A stretch of 64,000 bases of DNA from an uncultured Planctomycetota bacterium (GTDB lineage Bacteria > Planctomycetota > Brocadiia > CAIUPP01): contig CAIUPP010000068.1 of the NCBI GenBank assembly GCA_903901045.1, forward strand, positions 26,751-90,750, in the 5' to 3' direction. The position numbers were made by a program, and so were the translations under genes. Every line of letters begins with the position of its first letter. Within the stretch, counting starts at the first letter, position 1. Shown in pieces: positions 24,241-34,000 of the stretch. Below the pieces are notes generated by a model, which saw only the letters and a program-made list of their open reading frames with translations, was not told the DNA's origin and searched no databases.

Positions 24241-26253
24241 ATGTCCCGCCGAACTCTCCGCTACCATCTTCGGTTCCAGATCATTCCCGGCAGGAACGTG
24301 GAACGCGATGCGCGCGCGCTGGCGAAGTTCTGCCGCGCCCATGGGATCGAGGAGGTGGTCCTTTTCTTCGCCGGCGAGGAGTGGAACAACGGGCTGCTCT
24401 CCGGGAAAGAGGAGGAGCGCTGGTTCCGGACGCTGCGGCGGATCAAGCCGATCCTGGACAAGGCGGGGATCATCGCCAGCCTGAACCCGTGGATGACGAC
24501 GCTTCACAGCGATCGCGGCCGCGCGTTCCCGTCCGACCGGACGTTCCGTCCCATGGTCTCCCCGCGCGGCGAGGTGAGCGGCGCATGCGCCTCCTTTGCC
24601 GATCCGGGCTGGCGGGAATACCTCTGCCGCCTCTACGGCCGCTTCGCGACGCTCGGCTTCCGCGTGCTCTGGGTCGAGGATGATTTCCGCTACCATAACC
24701 ACTCGCCGCTGAACTGGGGGGGCGGGTTCGAGCCGGAGGTGCTGGCGCGATTCGGAAAGAAGATCGGCCGAGCGGTCTCGCGCGAGGAGGTCGTCGCCAG
24801 GATCACGCAACCCGGCAGGCCGCACCCGTGGCGCGCGAAATGGATGGAGACGTGGCGCGAGATTCAGCTGGAAGTGGCGGAGGGGCTGGCGAAAGCCGTG
24901 GCCGGGAATGCCCCCGGTGAAAGCACGCTGGGACTGATGAGCTCCGGCCTCGGAATTCACAGCACGGAAGGGCGGGACTGGCAGAAGCTCTTCGCAGCGC
25001 TCAGCATCGACGGCCGCGTGGCGCACCGCCCGCATTACGCCAGTTATGATGATTGGCCCGGCGCTCAGCAAGCCTACTGCATCACGATGCTGGATGCGCA
25101 GCGCCGCCTGCGCCCCGCCACGGCCGAAGTGGCCCCGGAGGTGGAGAATTTCCCCTACACGCGCTGGACGAAGTCCGACAGCATGGCCTGGACCCAGATG
25201 GCTCTGGCGATGTTCTACGGCTCCGACGCGCTGCTGCTGAATCTCTTTCCATTCGTCGGCAACCCGATCGACCGGGAGCCGCAGGTGGGGGAGTTGCTCG
25301 ACCGCAGCCGCGCCGGGCTGGAGTGGATCGCGCGCCGCTTCCCAAGGGAGTCGGAGACGCTGGGCGTGGGCGTGCCCTGGCGCGAGGATGCTCAGGCGCA
25401 CGTCCGCGTGAAACCGGGGGTGGGAATGCAGGGGTTCGACGCCTCTCCGCTGGAGCCCGGCGCGTTCCTGATTTCGTACGGCATTCCGACCTCCTCCCGG
25501 AAGCAGAAGGTCAATGCGCTCTTCGGCAGTCTGGCCTGGGCGTTCAGCGACAAGGAAATTGGCGAGATGCTCGCGGGGGGGCTGATGCTCGACGCCGTCA
25601 GCGCCGAGGCGCTCTGCGAACGGGGATTCGGCGCGCTGATCGGCGTTCGGTTCAAGCGCTGGCTGATGCGGCAGGAGAGCACGTATTCGCTCGAATGCGC
25701 GACGGCGGCGGAGTCGGGCGTTCCGGTCGGGCATTATTCCAGCGTGAACACGCGCGAGCGCGTTGCGATGATCGAGCCGCGGGGAGGGGCCAGGGAGTGG
25801 AGCGCGATCCTCACCCCCGAATCCCGCCGCGTCGGCGCGTGCGTGGTGGCGCACCGGAACCGGCTGGGGGGGCGCGTGGTCACCTACGCCGTGCCGAACC
25901 CGGCGCAATTGAGCAGAAGCTACCAGCGTCAGGCGCTCGCCCAGAGCGCTGTGCGCTTCCTCGCCGGGGGCGCGTTCGAGTCCCCCCTGATCACCGGCGG
26001 CGCGCATCTGGCGCCGATCCACTTCCGGGCCGGGGAGCGCAATGCGCTGGTGGTCTTCAATCACTCACCCGACCCGGCGCGGCCGGTCATCCGGCTGCCG
26101 CGCGGCCTGCGCGCCGTCTCATCGGGGACGCTGCTTGCGCCGCTGGCCAAGCCCGCCGCCATCCGGCTGAGCGTGGCTCGGAAGGGGGGGGCGACGCTCC
26201 TGACATCCCGCAGTGATATCCCTTATCTCGGCTGCCTCGTGCTTGAACTGTGA
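24241..26253 (+). CDS. Cytoplasmic TIM-barrel glycosidase-like protein
   Basis: A 670-aa protein without a signal peptide. Barrel-like strands with acidic ends are seen: EEVVLFFAGEEWNN, GIIASLNPWMTTL, FRVLWVEDDFRYHNH (a candidate catalytic acid region) and ATAEVAPEVENFPYTRW (a second acidic position). A Rossmann-like segment follows (EMLAGGLMLDAVSAEAL, then GFGALIGVR) that recalls the trimerisation-type domain of GH42 beta-galactosidases. It ends in a beta-sandwich-like tail. The exact GH family cannot be named from memory. SD is TTAGGAGCG. Confidence 0.75.
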   Translation: MSRRTLRYHLRFQIIPGRNVERDARALAKFCRAHGIEEVVLFFAGEEWNNGLLSGKEEERWFRTLRRIKPILDKAGIIASLNPWMTTLHSDRGRAFPSDRTFRPMVSPRGEVSGACASFADPGWREYLCRLYGRFATLGFRVLWVEDDFRYHNHSPLNWGGGFEPEVLARFGKKIGRAVSREEVVARITQPGRPHPWRAKWMETWREIQLEVAEGLAKAVAGNAPGESTLGLMSSGLGIHSTEGRDWQKLFAALSIDGRVAHRPHYASYDDWPGAQQAYCITMLDAQRRLRPATAEVAPEVENFPYTRWTKSDSMAWTQMALAMFYGSDALLLNLFPFVGNPIDREPQVGELLDRSRAGLEWIARRFPRESETLGVGVPWREDAQAHVRVKPGVGMQGFDASPLEPGAFLISYGIPTSSRKQKVNALFGSLAWAFSDKEIGEMLAGGLMLDAVSAEALCERGFGALIGVRFKRWLMRQESTYSLECATAAESGVPVGHYSSVNTRERVAMIEPRGGAREWSAILTPESRRVGACVVAHRNRLGGRVVTYAVPNPAQLSRSYQRQALAQSAVRFLAGGAFESPLITGGAHLAPIHFRAGERNALVVFNHSPDPARPVIRLPRGLRAVSSGTLLAPLAKPAAIRLSVARKGGATLLTSRSDIPYLGCLVLEL

Positions 26254-26268
26254 CGCAGGCGCAGCCGA

Positions 26269-28941
26269 TCATTTTGCCGCATTGCGGACCAGCGCCGCTG
26301 CGCCTTGCGGCGGGACCTCGACCGTGAAGGAGGTCACGTGGTCCTTTGTCGCGCTCTGGCAGGTTCCCACGGACTCCCTTCCCTCCGCGTCGTAGAGATA
26401 GCAGGTGACGGCGCTCTCATCCCCCCAACTGTAGGTTCCGGAGTTGAGCGTGATGATGCGCTCCTTCCCCTTGATGCACCCGGCGTGAAGCTCCTCAATC
26501 GTAATCGGGTACATCCGCGAGAGGATCGTCGGGCGCGTCAGCGCGCAGGGCTGAAGGTAGGAGACCCCCGGGGGCGCGAGGTAGGTGTAGTACAGGCATC
26601 CGCTCCGGAGCTTGTCCTTGACATCCTCGAAGTAATCCTTGTCCGTCTTCCAATCCTGCCACCAGGCGCCCTCTTTGCCGATGTATTTCGCTCCGGCGAT
26701 ATACCCGCCGGTGAAGCCGAGTCCGATGGGGGTGGAGAAATGCCCGCGCACGTAGCCGTAATCCGCGATCCCTTCACTGAAGTGGAAGACCGGCAGTTCG
26801 CGCACCTTTGAGGCCATTCCCATGTCGTTGGCGATGACGACGTTCCCCTTCTTGTCGCCGAGGATCATCTTCACGATCTCCGCGCGCGCCTCCTCGGTCA
26901 CCTTGCAGATATCCGCCTTGGTCCGCTTGATCGTGTACGTGTTCATGTCCATGTCTACGGTGCGGTTGTCCCAGCGGTCGTAGGTCCAGCGGTCCTCGGG
27001 CCCGTTGTAGGCGTAGGAGAACAGATCGAAGTAGACGCCGTCGGCCCCCGCCTCCTTGAGCGCGCGCGTGATGCAACTCTTCATGAACGCGTAATAGGAG
27101 TTGGTGAGCGTGGGATAATAGACGTACATGTGCGGGCTGGTTTCGAGGAACTTCTTGCGCTCTGCCGGGTCCTCCGGCCAGCGATAGCCTCCCGCCGCGC
27201 CGTTGGCCGAGATGGAAACGCTGTCGGGGAAGCGCACGGTCGTGTCGCCAGCCGCGAGGTCGGGGGTCAGGGGGGTCTCAAAGGTCACCAGACACTTGAC
27301 CGTCGGGTCGATGGCATGCAGCGCGTCGATACCCTTCTTCAGCCCGGCCAGGTGTTCCTCCAGATTGTAGGGGCCCACCTTCTGGTTGTAGACGGCGTAG
27401 CCGCCGAGCCAGGGCGCGCCGCCGTTGGGGCCGCCGAGAATGACCAGCTTCGTGCCGGTATTGCGCAGCCACGCGGCCACCGGCTCGCGCGGACCCGCCG
27501 CAACCGTGTAGGCCATCATCCCCGCGGACCCCTCGATGGTGCAGGAGGGCACCCAGTCCGCGCGGACTTTGTTGATGAAGTCATAGTAGTCCGCCGATGC
27601 GATGGGGTAGAGCGCCCAGATGAACGTGTAACGGTCGTCGCCCGGCAGGCCGAAGCTGGAGTTCGTGATGGACCCGCTGACGCCCTCGGTCTTAAGGCCC
27701 AACTGGAGGCGGTAGAAGTCGTCGAGCGCGACCATGCCGAGCCCCGCGCCATTGCCGGAGAAGAAAATCGTCGGGTTCCAGGCCGGGTTCTCCGGCGCAT
27801 AGGGCTGGAAGGTCTTCTTGTACGGTCCCGAGACGTTGATGTCGGCGGGAACGTTTGCCGGCGTGACCTTGTTCTCGAACGCCACTCCCAGCGGCGCTTT
27901 CGTGAGGTTGATGATCGTATCCTTGATGAGGATGTATCGGTTCTTTTCGACGGTCACCACTCGCTGGAGTTGATAGTTCTTGCCGGAGGCGGTGATCTTG
28001 AAGCCGTTTCCCTCGCGGGCGGTCAGGAATTTCCATTCTCCCGTTGGCGCGGGCTGATCCGACACCGCCAGGCTGTTCCATTTTTCCTGCGGCATGTTCG
28101 GATAGGAGAACTCCGATTCGACCCGGTAGCTCTCCGTGCCGCTCTGCACCATCAACCCGCCGCCCCCGGTCAGCGAGAGGGAGAACTCCGGAGCGGTTAG
28201 GGTCCAGCGGGGCGTCACCTTCGCATGCGAGGTCAACTCGCGCCGCAGGGGGGCGCGTTCAGCCGCCTCCAGCGGGAGGTAGCCGGCCTCCAGCGAACTG
28301 ATTTCGAGGGGGACCGGCGCTTTGCCTTCCTTATACTCCGCGCCGAGGTGAGCCCAGTAGGTGGGCGTCGCCGCGTTCTTGAACGTGAGGAGGTTCTGCT
28401 CATAGGCGCCGACCGAGGGCGAGACGGTCAGGTCGGAGATGTCCAGGAGATACCAACCGACCTCCTGCGTATCGGGGGTCTTGCCGAGGCGGGTTCCCTC
28501 CAGCGGCATGCAGAGCCAACTGCCTCCGTGCGTGTCTTCGTAGAAATAGGAGTTGCAGTAGGAGGGGTTGGGCGCGTCGCTCATGAAGTATTTCATCGAA
28601 TAGTTCAGGAGCCGGGGGAGGCCGATGCGCCGGTTGCCGATGTTGGCCGCGATCTGCGCGCCGTTGAGCTGAATGGAGAGGCAGTTGTTCACCCCGTCGC
28701 TCGGCACCTTCAGGACCGCGTGAAAGCGCAGGACGATGGCCTTGCCGCTGCGGGGGGGAAGCGTCGGCAGGGTCCAACTCTTTTCTCCCTGGGAGGGAAC
28801 GTCCACTGTCCCCTCGGGAGCTTTCCAGGCCGATTCAAAGGAGGAAGGGCGGAAGCGCGCCTGGCCGAAGGCGCTGGCTGAAAGAAGAACGGCCAGCAGT
28901 CCCAAAACTTGCCAGCGCCATTGAGTGCGTGATGCGCGCAT
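26269..28941 (-). CDS. Large secreted glycosidase-like protein, family member 1
   Basis: The 890-aa protein has a signal peptide (VLGLLAVLLSASAFGQA), SD GGAGGCGAG, an N-terminal beta-rich region (about 30-460) and a barrel-like part with MYVYYPTLTNSYYAFMKSC, EAGADGVYFDLFSYAYN (candidate catalytic Asp) and VVIANDMGMASK. The C-terminus has RMYPITIEELHAGCIKG. The same blocks recur in the protein at 46,038 (YYPTLTNSFSKALLQS, MYPITVQEVHAGWVKG), so the two are paralogs. A secreted polysaccharide-active hydrolase is inferred; no CAZy family is assigned. It is the last gene of the PIG-L operon. Confidence 0.8.
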   Translation of the reverse strand: MRASRTQWRWQVLGLLAVLLSASAFGQARFRPSSFESAWKAPEGTVDVPSQGEKSWTLPTLPPRSGKAIVLRFHAVLKVPSDGVNNCLSIQLNGAQIAANIGNRRIGLPRLLNYSMKYFMSDAPNPSYCNSYFYEDTHGGSWLCMPLEGTRLGKTPDTQEVGWYLLDISDLTVSPSVGAYEQNLLTFKNAATPTYWAHLGAEYKEGKAPVPLEISSLEAGYLPLEAAERAPLRRELTSHAKVTPRWTLTAPEFSLSLTGGGGLMVQSGTESYRVESEFSYPNMPQEKWNSLAVSDQPAPTGEWKFLTAREGNGFKITASGKNYQLQRVVTVEKNRYILIKDTIINLTKAPLGVAFENKVTPANVPADINVSGPYKKTFQPYAPENPAWNPTIFFSGNGAGLGMVALDDFYRLQLGLKTEGVSGSITNSSFGLPGDDRYTFIWALYPIASADYYDFINKVRADWVPSCTIEGSAGMMAYTVAAGPREPVAAWLRNTGTKLVILGGPNGGAPWLGGYAVYNQKVGPYNLEEHLAGLKKGIDALHAIDPTVKCLVTFETPLTPDLAAGDTTVRFPDSVSISANGAAGGYRWPEDPAERKKFLETSPHMYVYYPTLTNSYYAFMKSCITRALKEAGADGVYFDLFSYAYNGPEDRWTYDRWDNRTVDMDMNTYTIKRTKADICKVTEEARAEIVKMILGDKKGNVVIANDMGMASKVRELPVFHFSEGIADYGYVRGHFSTPIGLGFTGGYIAGAKYIGKEGAWWQDWKTDKDYFEDVKDKLRSGCLYYTYLAPPGVSYLQPCALTRPTILSRMYPITIEELHAGCIKGKERIITLNSGTYSWGDESAVTCYLYDAEGRESVGTCQSATKDHVTSFTVEVPPQGAAALVRNAAK

Positions 28942-29012
28942 GTGAGTCTCGCCTCCGTCAGAGAAAGGTGTGGATAGTTCAATTCCGAGCGAATGCGGAG
29001 CCGGTCAGGTGA

Positions 29013-30086
29013 TCATGAGCCCTCGGTGTCAGCCCCCAGGACGTACTCCGCCATCCCCTTGCCTCGGAGCGTCAGCTCGCGGCCGTAGCGAGTTACGCGC
29101 GCCGTGCAATCGAAGACCAGCGGCAGGTTCCGGTTCTCGGCCCGAGTCTGGGGCACCGCGCCCCCGCCCCAGCCGGAGGAACCCCACGCCTTGAGGATGC
29201 CGGTCTCGCGAACGGTCGCCTCCAGCGAAAGCGACCACTTCGGCGAAAGCCAGTTGGCGCTCCACGCCGTGGGAAATCCGTTCGGGTCGCAGGCGAGGCG
29301 GGGCATCGCGCCGCCGGGCAGCCATTGAGCGCGCCCGTCCGGGGAGATGAAAAGGGCGAAGCAGAAGTCTTCTACGCAGCGGCCGGTCGCGTCCACCGTA
29401 TGGTACGCCGCTACGCGCGAGCCATCCTCGAAGGCGATGGGCATATACAGGTACCGCCCCAGCGGCGGGACTTTATGCTGCAGCAAAGAGGTCCGCGGGT
29501 GATCGTAGAACGCCGTCCCCTTCACCGCCACGCGGCGGCCGTTGTAGCGCAACCACCCCTTCGCCTTCCCCACCGTCAGCCACATGGCGAAAAGGTTGCG
29601 GCGCAACTTCTGGTCCGGCAGGATCGTCACAGACTCGGGGGCGATCTCCATCTCCAACTCCGCCTGGCCGTCGTCGGAACTCATCTGCCAGAGCGAGGTG
29701 GGCCAGCCGCTGATGCGCAGAATCCGCCGCGCGCCGTCGTTCAAAGTCACCTCCATGCGCCGCGGATCGCTGAGGATCTGAGATGCCTTGTACTTGCAGT
29801 TGGCCAGCCAGAGCACCGCCCCTTCGCGCGTCATCATTTCCATCTGCAGGAGCATGAATTCCCTGGAAGGGGCCTCGCCCGGGCCGTAGTCGCGCAGGTC
29901 GAACGCCCCGGCGCCGAAGCCGAACCGCGCGGCGGGTATCTCCTCGCTGTCGAACACGCAGAACGCCCAATTCCCCTCGTAATCGTAGCGCGAAGGGTCC
30001 ATCAGAACATTGGCGAGCGGGAAATCCCGGGCGGCGACCGTGCGCGCGACTTCCCCCGAGAGATTAAGGCTTTGTTCGGCGCACAT
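29013..30086 (-). CDS. AttH/CrtC lipocalin-like protein
   Basis: The 357-aa protein starts at the ATG at 30086, chosen because GAGGAGG lies just upstream; the open frame before it lacks coding character. It is beta-rich throughout. VKGTAFYDHPR and then GRYLYMPIAFEDGSRVAAYH resemble the AttH/hydroxyneurosporene synthase (CrtC) duplicated lipocalin-like fold, where GxGYxDHxWG is conserved. No signal peptide. A hydratase or binding role on a hydrophobic or glycan ligand is possible, but the family match is modest. Middle gene of the PIG-L, AttH-like, glycosidase operon. Confidence 0.7.
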   Translation of the reverse strand: MCAEQSLNLSGEVARTVAARDFPLANVLMDPSRYDYEGNWAFCVFDSEEIPAARFGFGAGAFDLRDYGPGEAPSREFMLLQMEMMTREGAVLWLANCKYKASQILSDPRRMEVTLNDGARRILRISGWPTSLWQMSSDDGQAELEMEIAPESVTILPDQKLRRNLFAMWLTVGKAKGWLRYNGRRVAVKGTAFYDHPRTSLLQHKVPPLGRYLYMPIAFEDGSRVAAYHTVDATGRCVEDFCFALFISPDGRAQWLPGGAMPRLACDPNGFPTAWSANWLSPKWSLSLEATVRETGILKAWGSSGWGGGAVPQTRAENRNLPLVFDCTARVTRYGRELTLRGKGMAEYVLGADTEGS

Positions 30087-30120
30087 AGGTTTTCCTCCTC
30101 GTGGTGGGTGGGGCGCGGGG

Positions 30121-30825
30121 CTAGAGCAGCCCGTCCTTCGGAGCCGTGCGTGGCCAGTAAGCGGGGATGACAAAGGCCTCGGCGAAGCGGCAACCGCACT
30201 GGTAGCCGCGCATCCGCGCGAAGCTTTCCATCAACTCGACGCAACCCATCCCGTTCAGGTGCCGCATCCACGCCTCCTGGCTCTTATGGCATGCCAGCAT
30301 CCGTTTCTTGGTCTCGATATCTTCGCTGATGTCAACAAACTTGTTCGGGATGCAGTTCACTACCGCGACGGTGTCCATGTAAACGATCTCGGGGATCGCC
30401 GGCGTGGGGGGATGCGCGGTCTGGATGTTCCGCACGGCGACCATGATTCGGATATCCCAGATGATCTGGCCGGTGGTCGTGTGGTCGGGATGATAGTCCA
30501 GCGTGGGGTTCGGGCAGATCACCAGGTCGGGGCGGGCTTGCCGGACCACGTCGATGAAGGCGAGGCGGACGCTCTCGTTGTTGAAAAGGAACTCATCGGG
30601 GTGGCCCATCCAGTAGAACTCGGCGCCGAGGGTCCGCGCCGCGGCGGCCGCCTCCTCTTTGCGGATGGCGGCGATTTCCTTCTTGCCGAGAGAGGGGGAG
30701 CCCACTTCGCCGTTGGTGGCCACCGCAATCGCGACCTCATGGCCGAGGCGTTTGTACTTGGCCAGTGTCCCGGCGCACTGGAACTCCACATCGTCGGGAT
30801 GGCCGCCAACCGCCAGGATTCTCAT
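30121..30825 (-). CDS. PIG-L family zinc deacetylase
   Basis: A 234-aa enzyme with the family zinc motif HPDD (residues 9-12) and YHPDHTTTGQ (HxxH), plus the Rossmann-like start MRILAVGG. The family removes acetyl groups from N-acetylglucosamine-like substrates (GlcNAc-Ins, chitobiose, BshB type). The ATG at 30825 has AGAAAGGTC upstream. The first gene of an operon whose last member is a secreted glycosidase-like protein, so the substrate could be an amino sugar released from a polysaccharide. Confidence 0.92.
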   Translation of the reverse strand: MRILAVGGHPDDVEFQCAGTLAKYKRLGHEVAIAVATNGEVGSPSLGKKEIAAIRKEEAAAAARTLGAEFYWMGHPDEFLFNNESVRLAFIDVVRQARPDLVICPNPTLDYHPDHTTTGQIIWDIRIMVAVRNIQTAHPPTPAIPEIVYMDTVAVVNCIPNKFVDISEDIETKKRMLACHKSQEAWMRHLNGMGCVELMESFARMRGYQCGCRFAEAFVIPAYWPRTAPKDGLL

Positions 30826-30860
30826 TATTGACCTTTCTGTGAACCACCTATACGAAGAAG

Positions 30861-30890
30861 ATTGTAGCGCTGATAGCGCAGGTGTGTCAA
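30861..30890 (-). promoter_or_regulatory. Sigma-70-like promoter of the PIG-L operon with operator in the spacer
   Basis: On the minus strand TTGACA (30885-30890) and TACAAT (30861-30866) are 18 bases apart. The spacer holds the inverted repeat GCGCT-GAT-AGCGC (30867-30879), well placed for a repressor. Confidence 0.7.
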
Positions 30891-31024
30891 TACGTTCCCA
30901 ACTTGAGTTTGGACCTCGGATTTTGCGGCTTGTGAAATATGAGAAGAACAAGTAACATATTAGCATGAGACCGTTGCCAGTGCCGGTTCATGCGTTCCCT
31001 GTACCAAAGTCAGGAGAAGCAAGC

Positions 31025-34000
31025 GTGAAAAGTTCCAGTATTGCGGCCGCGTTGCTGGTGGCGCTTTGCCTAAGCACGTTCCTCCGAAGCGCGTCCGGGC
31101 AGGCTGCGCCGCTGGATGCCGTCAACGATGCGACGGCGACCGAGAACCTCAGCCATTGGAATAACCATTACGTCCCGAGTCTGGATTTGTCCGACGATGC
31201 GAAGGTGGGAAAGCACTCGATCGCGGGGAGCTTCGGCTTCACGCAGAACGCCATCTTCTATCGCGGCGCGGACTCCTCCTGGAATCTGACGCGCTTCGAG
31301 AAGATGCGCTTCTGGGCGAAAGCGGAAAAGCCGAATGGCAATTTGCTCGTGATGCTTCTGACCGACGGCTTCGGCAACCGCCGCGACGCCACGGTGGCGC
31401 TCACAACGGAATGGCAGTTGTTTGAACTCGCTTTCAATGAAAACACCTTTGACCGGAATGCGGCGGGGAAGTTCACCTTCACGAAGGTGGAGGGGATTTC
31501 CTTCTACAACAATGATAACGCGGAAGTGAAGATATGGATTGACGGACTGGAGTTCGTGGGAGAGAAGGCGGGGGAGGTGATGGAAGCGCCGGGTCTGAAG
31601 CCGGCCGAGGATGAAGGCTCGCACGCGATCCGGCTTCTCCGGGCGGATCCCTTCCCGCACCTGGGAGAGGCGACGCTGACTCGCACCGAAGTCACCCCGC
31701 GCTACGACCTGCCGCCGCAGGGGTTCAACCGAGAGAACTCCTTCAAGAATGCGCTGGTCAATTTCGATTTGGCCGCCGGCTGGAAGGGCATCCTGCAGGA
31801 CGCCGAGGGGTACATGTGCCTTTCGATGGACCAGTCCCTTCGCGGAGTGCCGAACCTGAAAGTGGAACTGATCCCCACGGGGAAGAAGCCGCGCGTGACT
31901 CTCGTGCCGCCCCAGCCGATCCGGATCGACCATGATTTCGACATCCTCGAATGCTGGGCTTACGGGCATAAGACCGGGGCGACGATGACTTTCCAGTTCC
32001 GGCGCAAGGACGGCAGCCTGCTCTCCGTCGGCGCGGGGGCCGGCAGCACGCGCGATGACGTGAACCCCAAGCCGATCTCCGAGTTCTGGAACCTGGTGCA
32101 TGTCGTGCTGCCTCACAAGGTCGAAAGCGGCGCCGAACTGATCGCCATCACCGCCACCCCCAACTACTCGGAAAGCTACAAAGACCCGACTCTGCTGCTC
32201 TACTTCGACCAGTTGCGGCTGTTCCTTTTCAGCGACTACCTGAAACAGCCTGCGCCACAGTTCAAGGACGTGGGGAAGATCGTGGACAACTTCCCGACGA
32301 CCCCCGACGGCGCTTGTCCCCGGACGGTGGAGCCGGTCAAGGATTCCGTGGAGAAGACGGGGGAGGGCTATCGCTTCTCCTATGCCTCCGCGTCGGGCGA
32401 GGAGGTGGCGTATCTGTACGCTCCCAGAACAGGCTCCTTGTCCGACCTGAGCGTCTCGCCCAAGGGGAAGAACTCCTTCCAGCCCGCGTTCGAGAGCGGC
32501 CCGATCTTCGATTTCAACGGCGCGGAGTACGACGCAGCGCATGGCACGGGGGGGAAGGCGGAGCTGGTGTCGCAGGAACTGAAGGGGGAGCGCCTGAAGG
32601 TCGTCTGGCGCTACGCCGGCAACTGCCTGGCCGAGGAGATCGCCTACGAGTTCCATCTGAAGGGGAAGACCCTGGTGGTGGAGGCCTCTTCGCAGGAGCG
32701 TTTCGCGCGGTGCTGGCTCTTCGGCAAAGCCACGGGGGTGCCGGATGCGCGCGTGATCGATATCCCCTTCATGTGGTACTGTCCCGGCGCGCTGCTCACG
32801 CAGGGGCTGTTCGTCACCTACCATGCCGACTGGTACAAGAGCAACGTCTCCGCCATCCCGACAGCGACGAATGAAGCGCACGGTGGGGTCGCCTACTACA
32901 ACTGGCGCGACAACCCCGGCAATCCCATGGATGGCTACTCCTATTACAAGCGCACCGACGGCCTGCGCCAGCCCTTCCGCGAGGTGTTCTATATCACCGC
33001 CAGCTCGGACTTCAACGACACGATGCTCACCGTCGCCAATCCTCCCTCGCCGATGAAGGAAGTGCTCAAGACGCGGCTGTACCGCATGACCACCACCTCC
33101 AAGCAGGGGATCTTCGCCAACGCCGGCGCGGTGGTGGACCTGTGCGCGAAATACGGCGTCACCGATTTCTATTTCCTCTTCCACGCTCCCCTTTTCTTCA
33201 AGCGCAGCATGGGGTGCGAGGCGTTCCCCGGCGACATGAGCGTTTCGCTCATCCACGAACCCGAAGGAGGGGACCAGGGGCTGATCAAGCTGTTCGCGCA
33301 CATGCGCGACCTGGGGATTTACCCCGGCTACTACGACGGCTACCCCGCGCGCGACGTCACCTCCGCCAATTTCCACTACGACTGGGTCACCTGGCTGGTC
33401 AACGGCGACTGGAACAACATGTGGCGCTGCCCGGCGCTCAAGCCCTGGAGCATGGCCGAATACGCCGCGACGCTCTACAAGGAGCGCGCGAAAAAGTACG
33501 GCGCGCGCGTCTCGTACCAGGACGGCATCACCTCCTGGATCATCACGTATATGCAGGACTTCGACCACCGCGTCCCGGAGTCCGGCACGCTGCGCGAAAC
33601 GATGCGCGCGCTGGCGACCGGCTGGCAGCGCTGCCGCGAGGCGGTCAACGGCCCCGTCTTCAGCGAGGGGCGCGGCAGCGATTACTTCACCGCCGGCCTC
33701 AACGACGGCGATTACAGCAAGCTGAAGGGATACTGGGACGAGAAGCCCTGCACCGAGGACCGCGCGCAGTTGCTAGTGGACTTCCGACTGAGGAAACTCG
33801 GAGAGCTCTCGGCGCCGGTCAGTCTGAATATCGGCTACGCCGGGTTCGCGCCGGACAACAAGATTCACTACGAGACCTGGTACGCGAACGAGGACAGTTA
33901 CGCCTACCTGCATCACTTCCTGAGCGCGCAAATCGCTTTCGCCTCCATCGGCATGCTGGAGCCGTACTGGGCCAGCTTCACCGACCCGAAGCTGATGTTC

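Noticed and set aside
24229..26064. 611-aa open frame on the minus strand
   Set aside because: Shadow of the TIM-barrel gene; rich in Arg, His, Pro with no motif.
31070..33568. 832-aa open frame on the minus strand
   Set aside because: Fully antisense to the giant secreted protein; no domain-like segments, biased composition.
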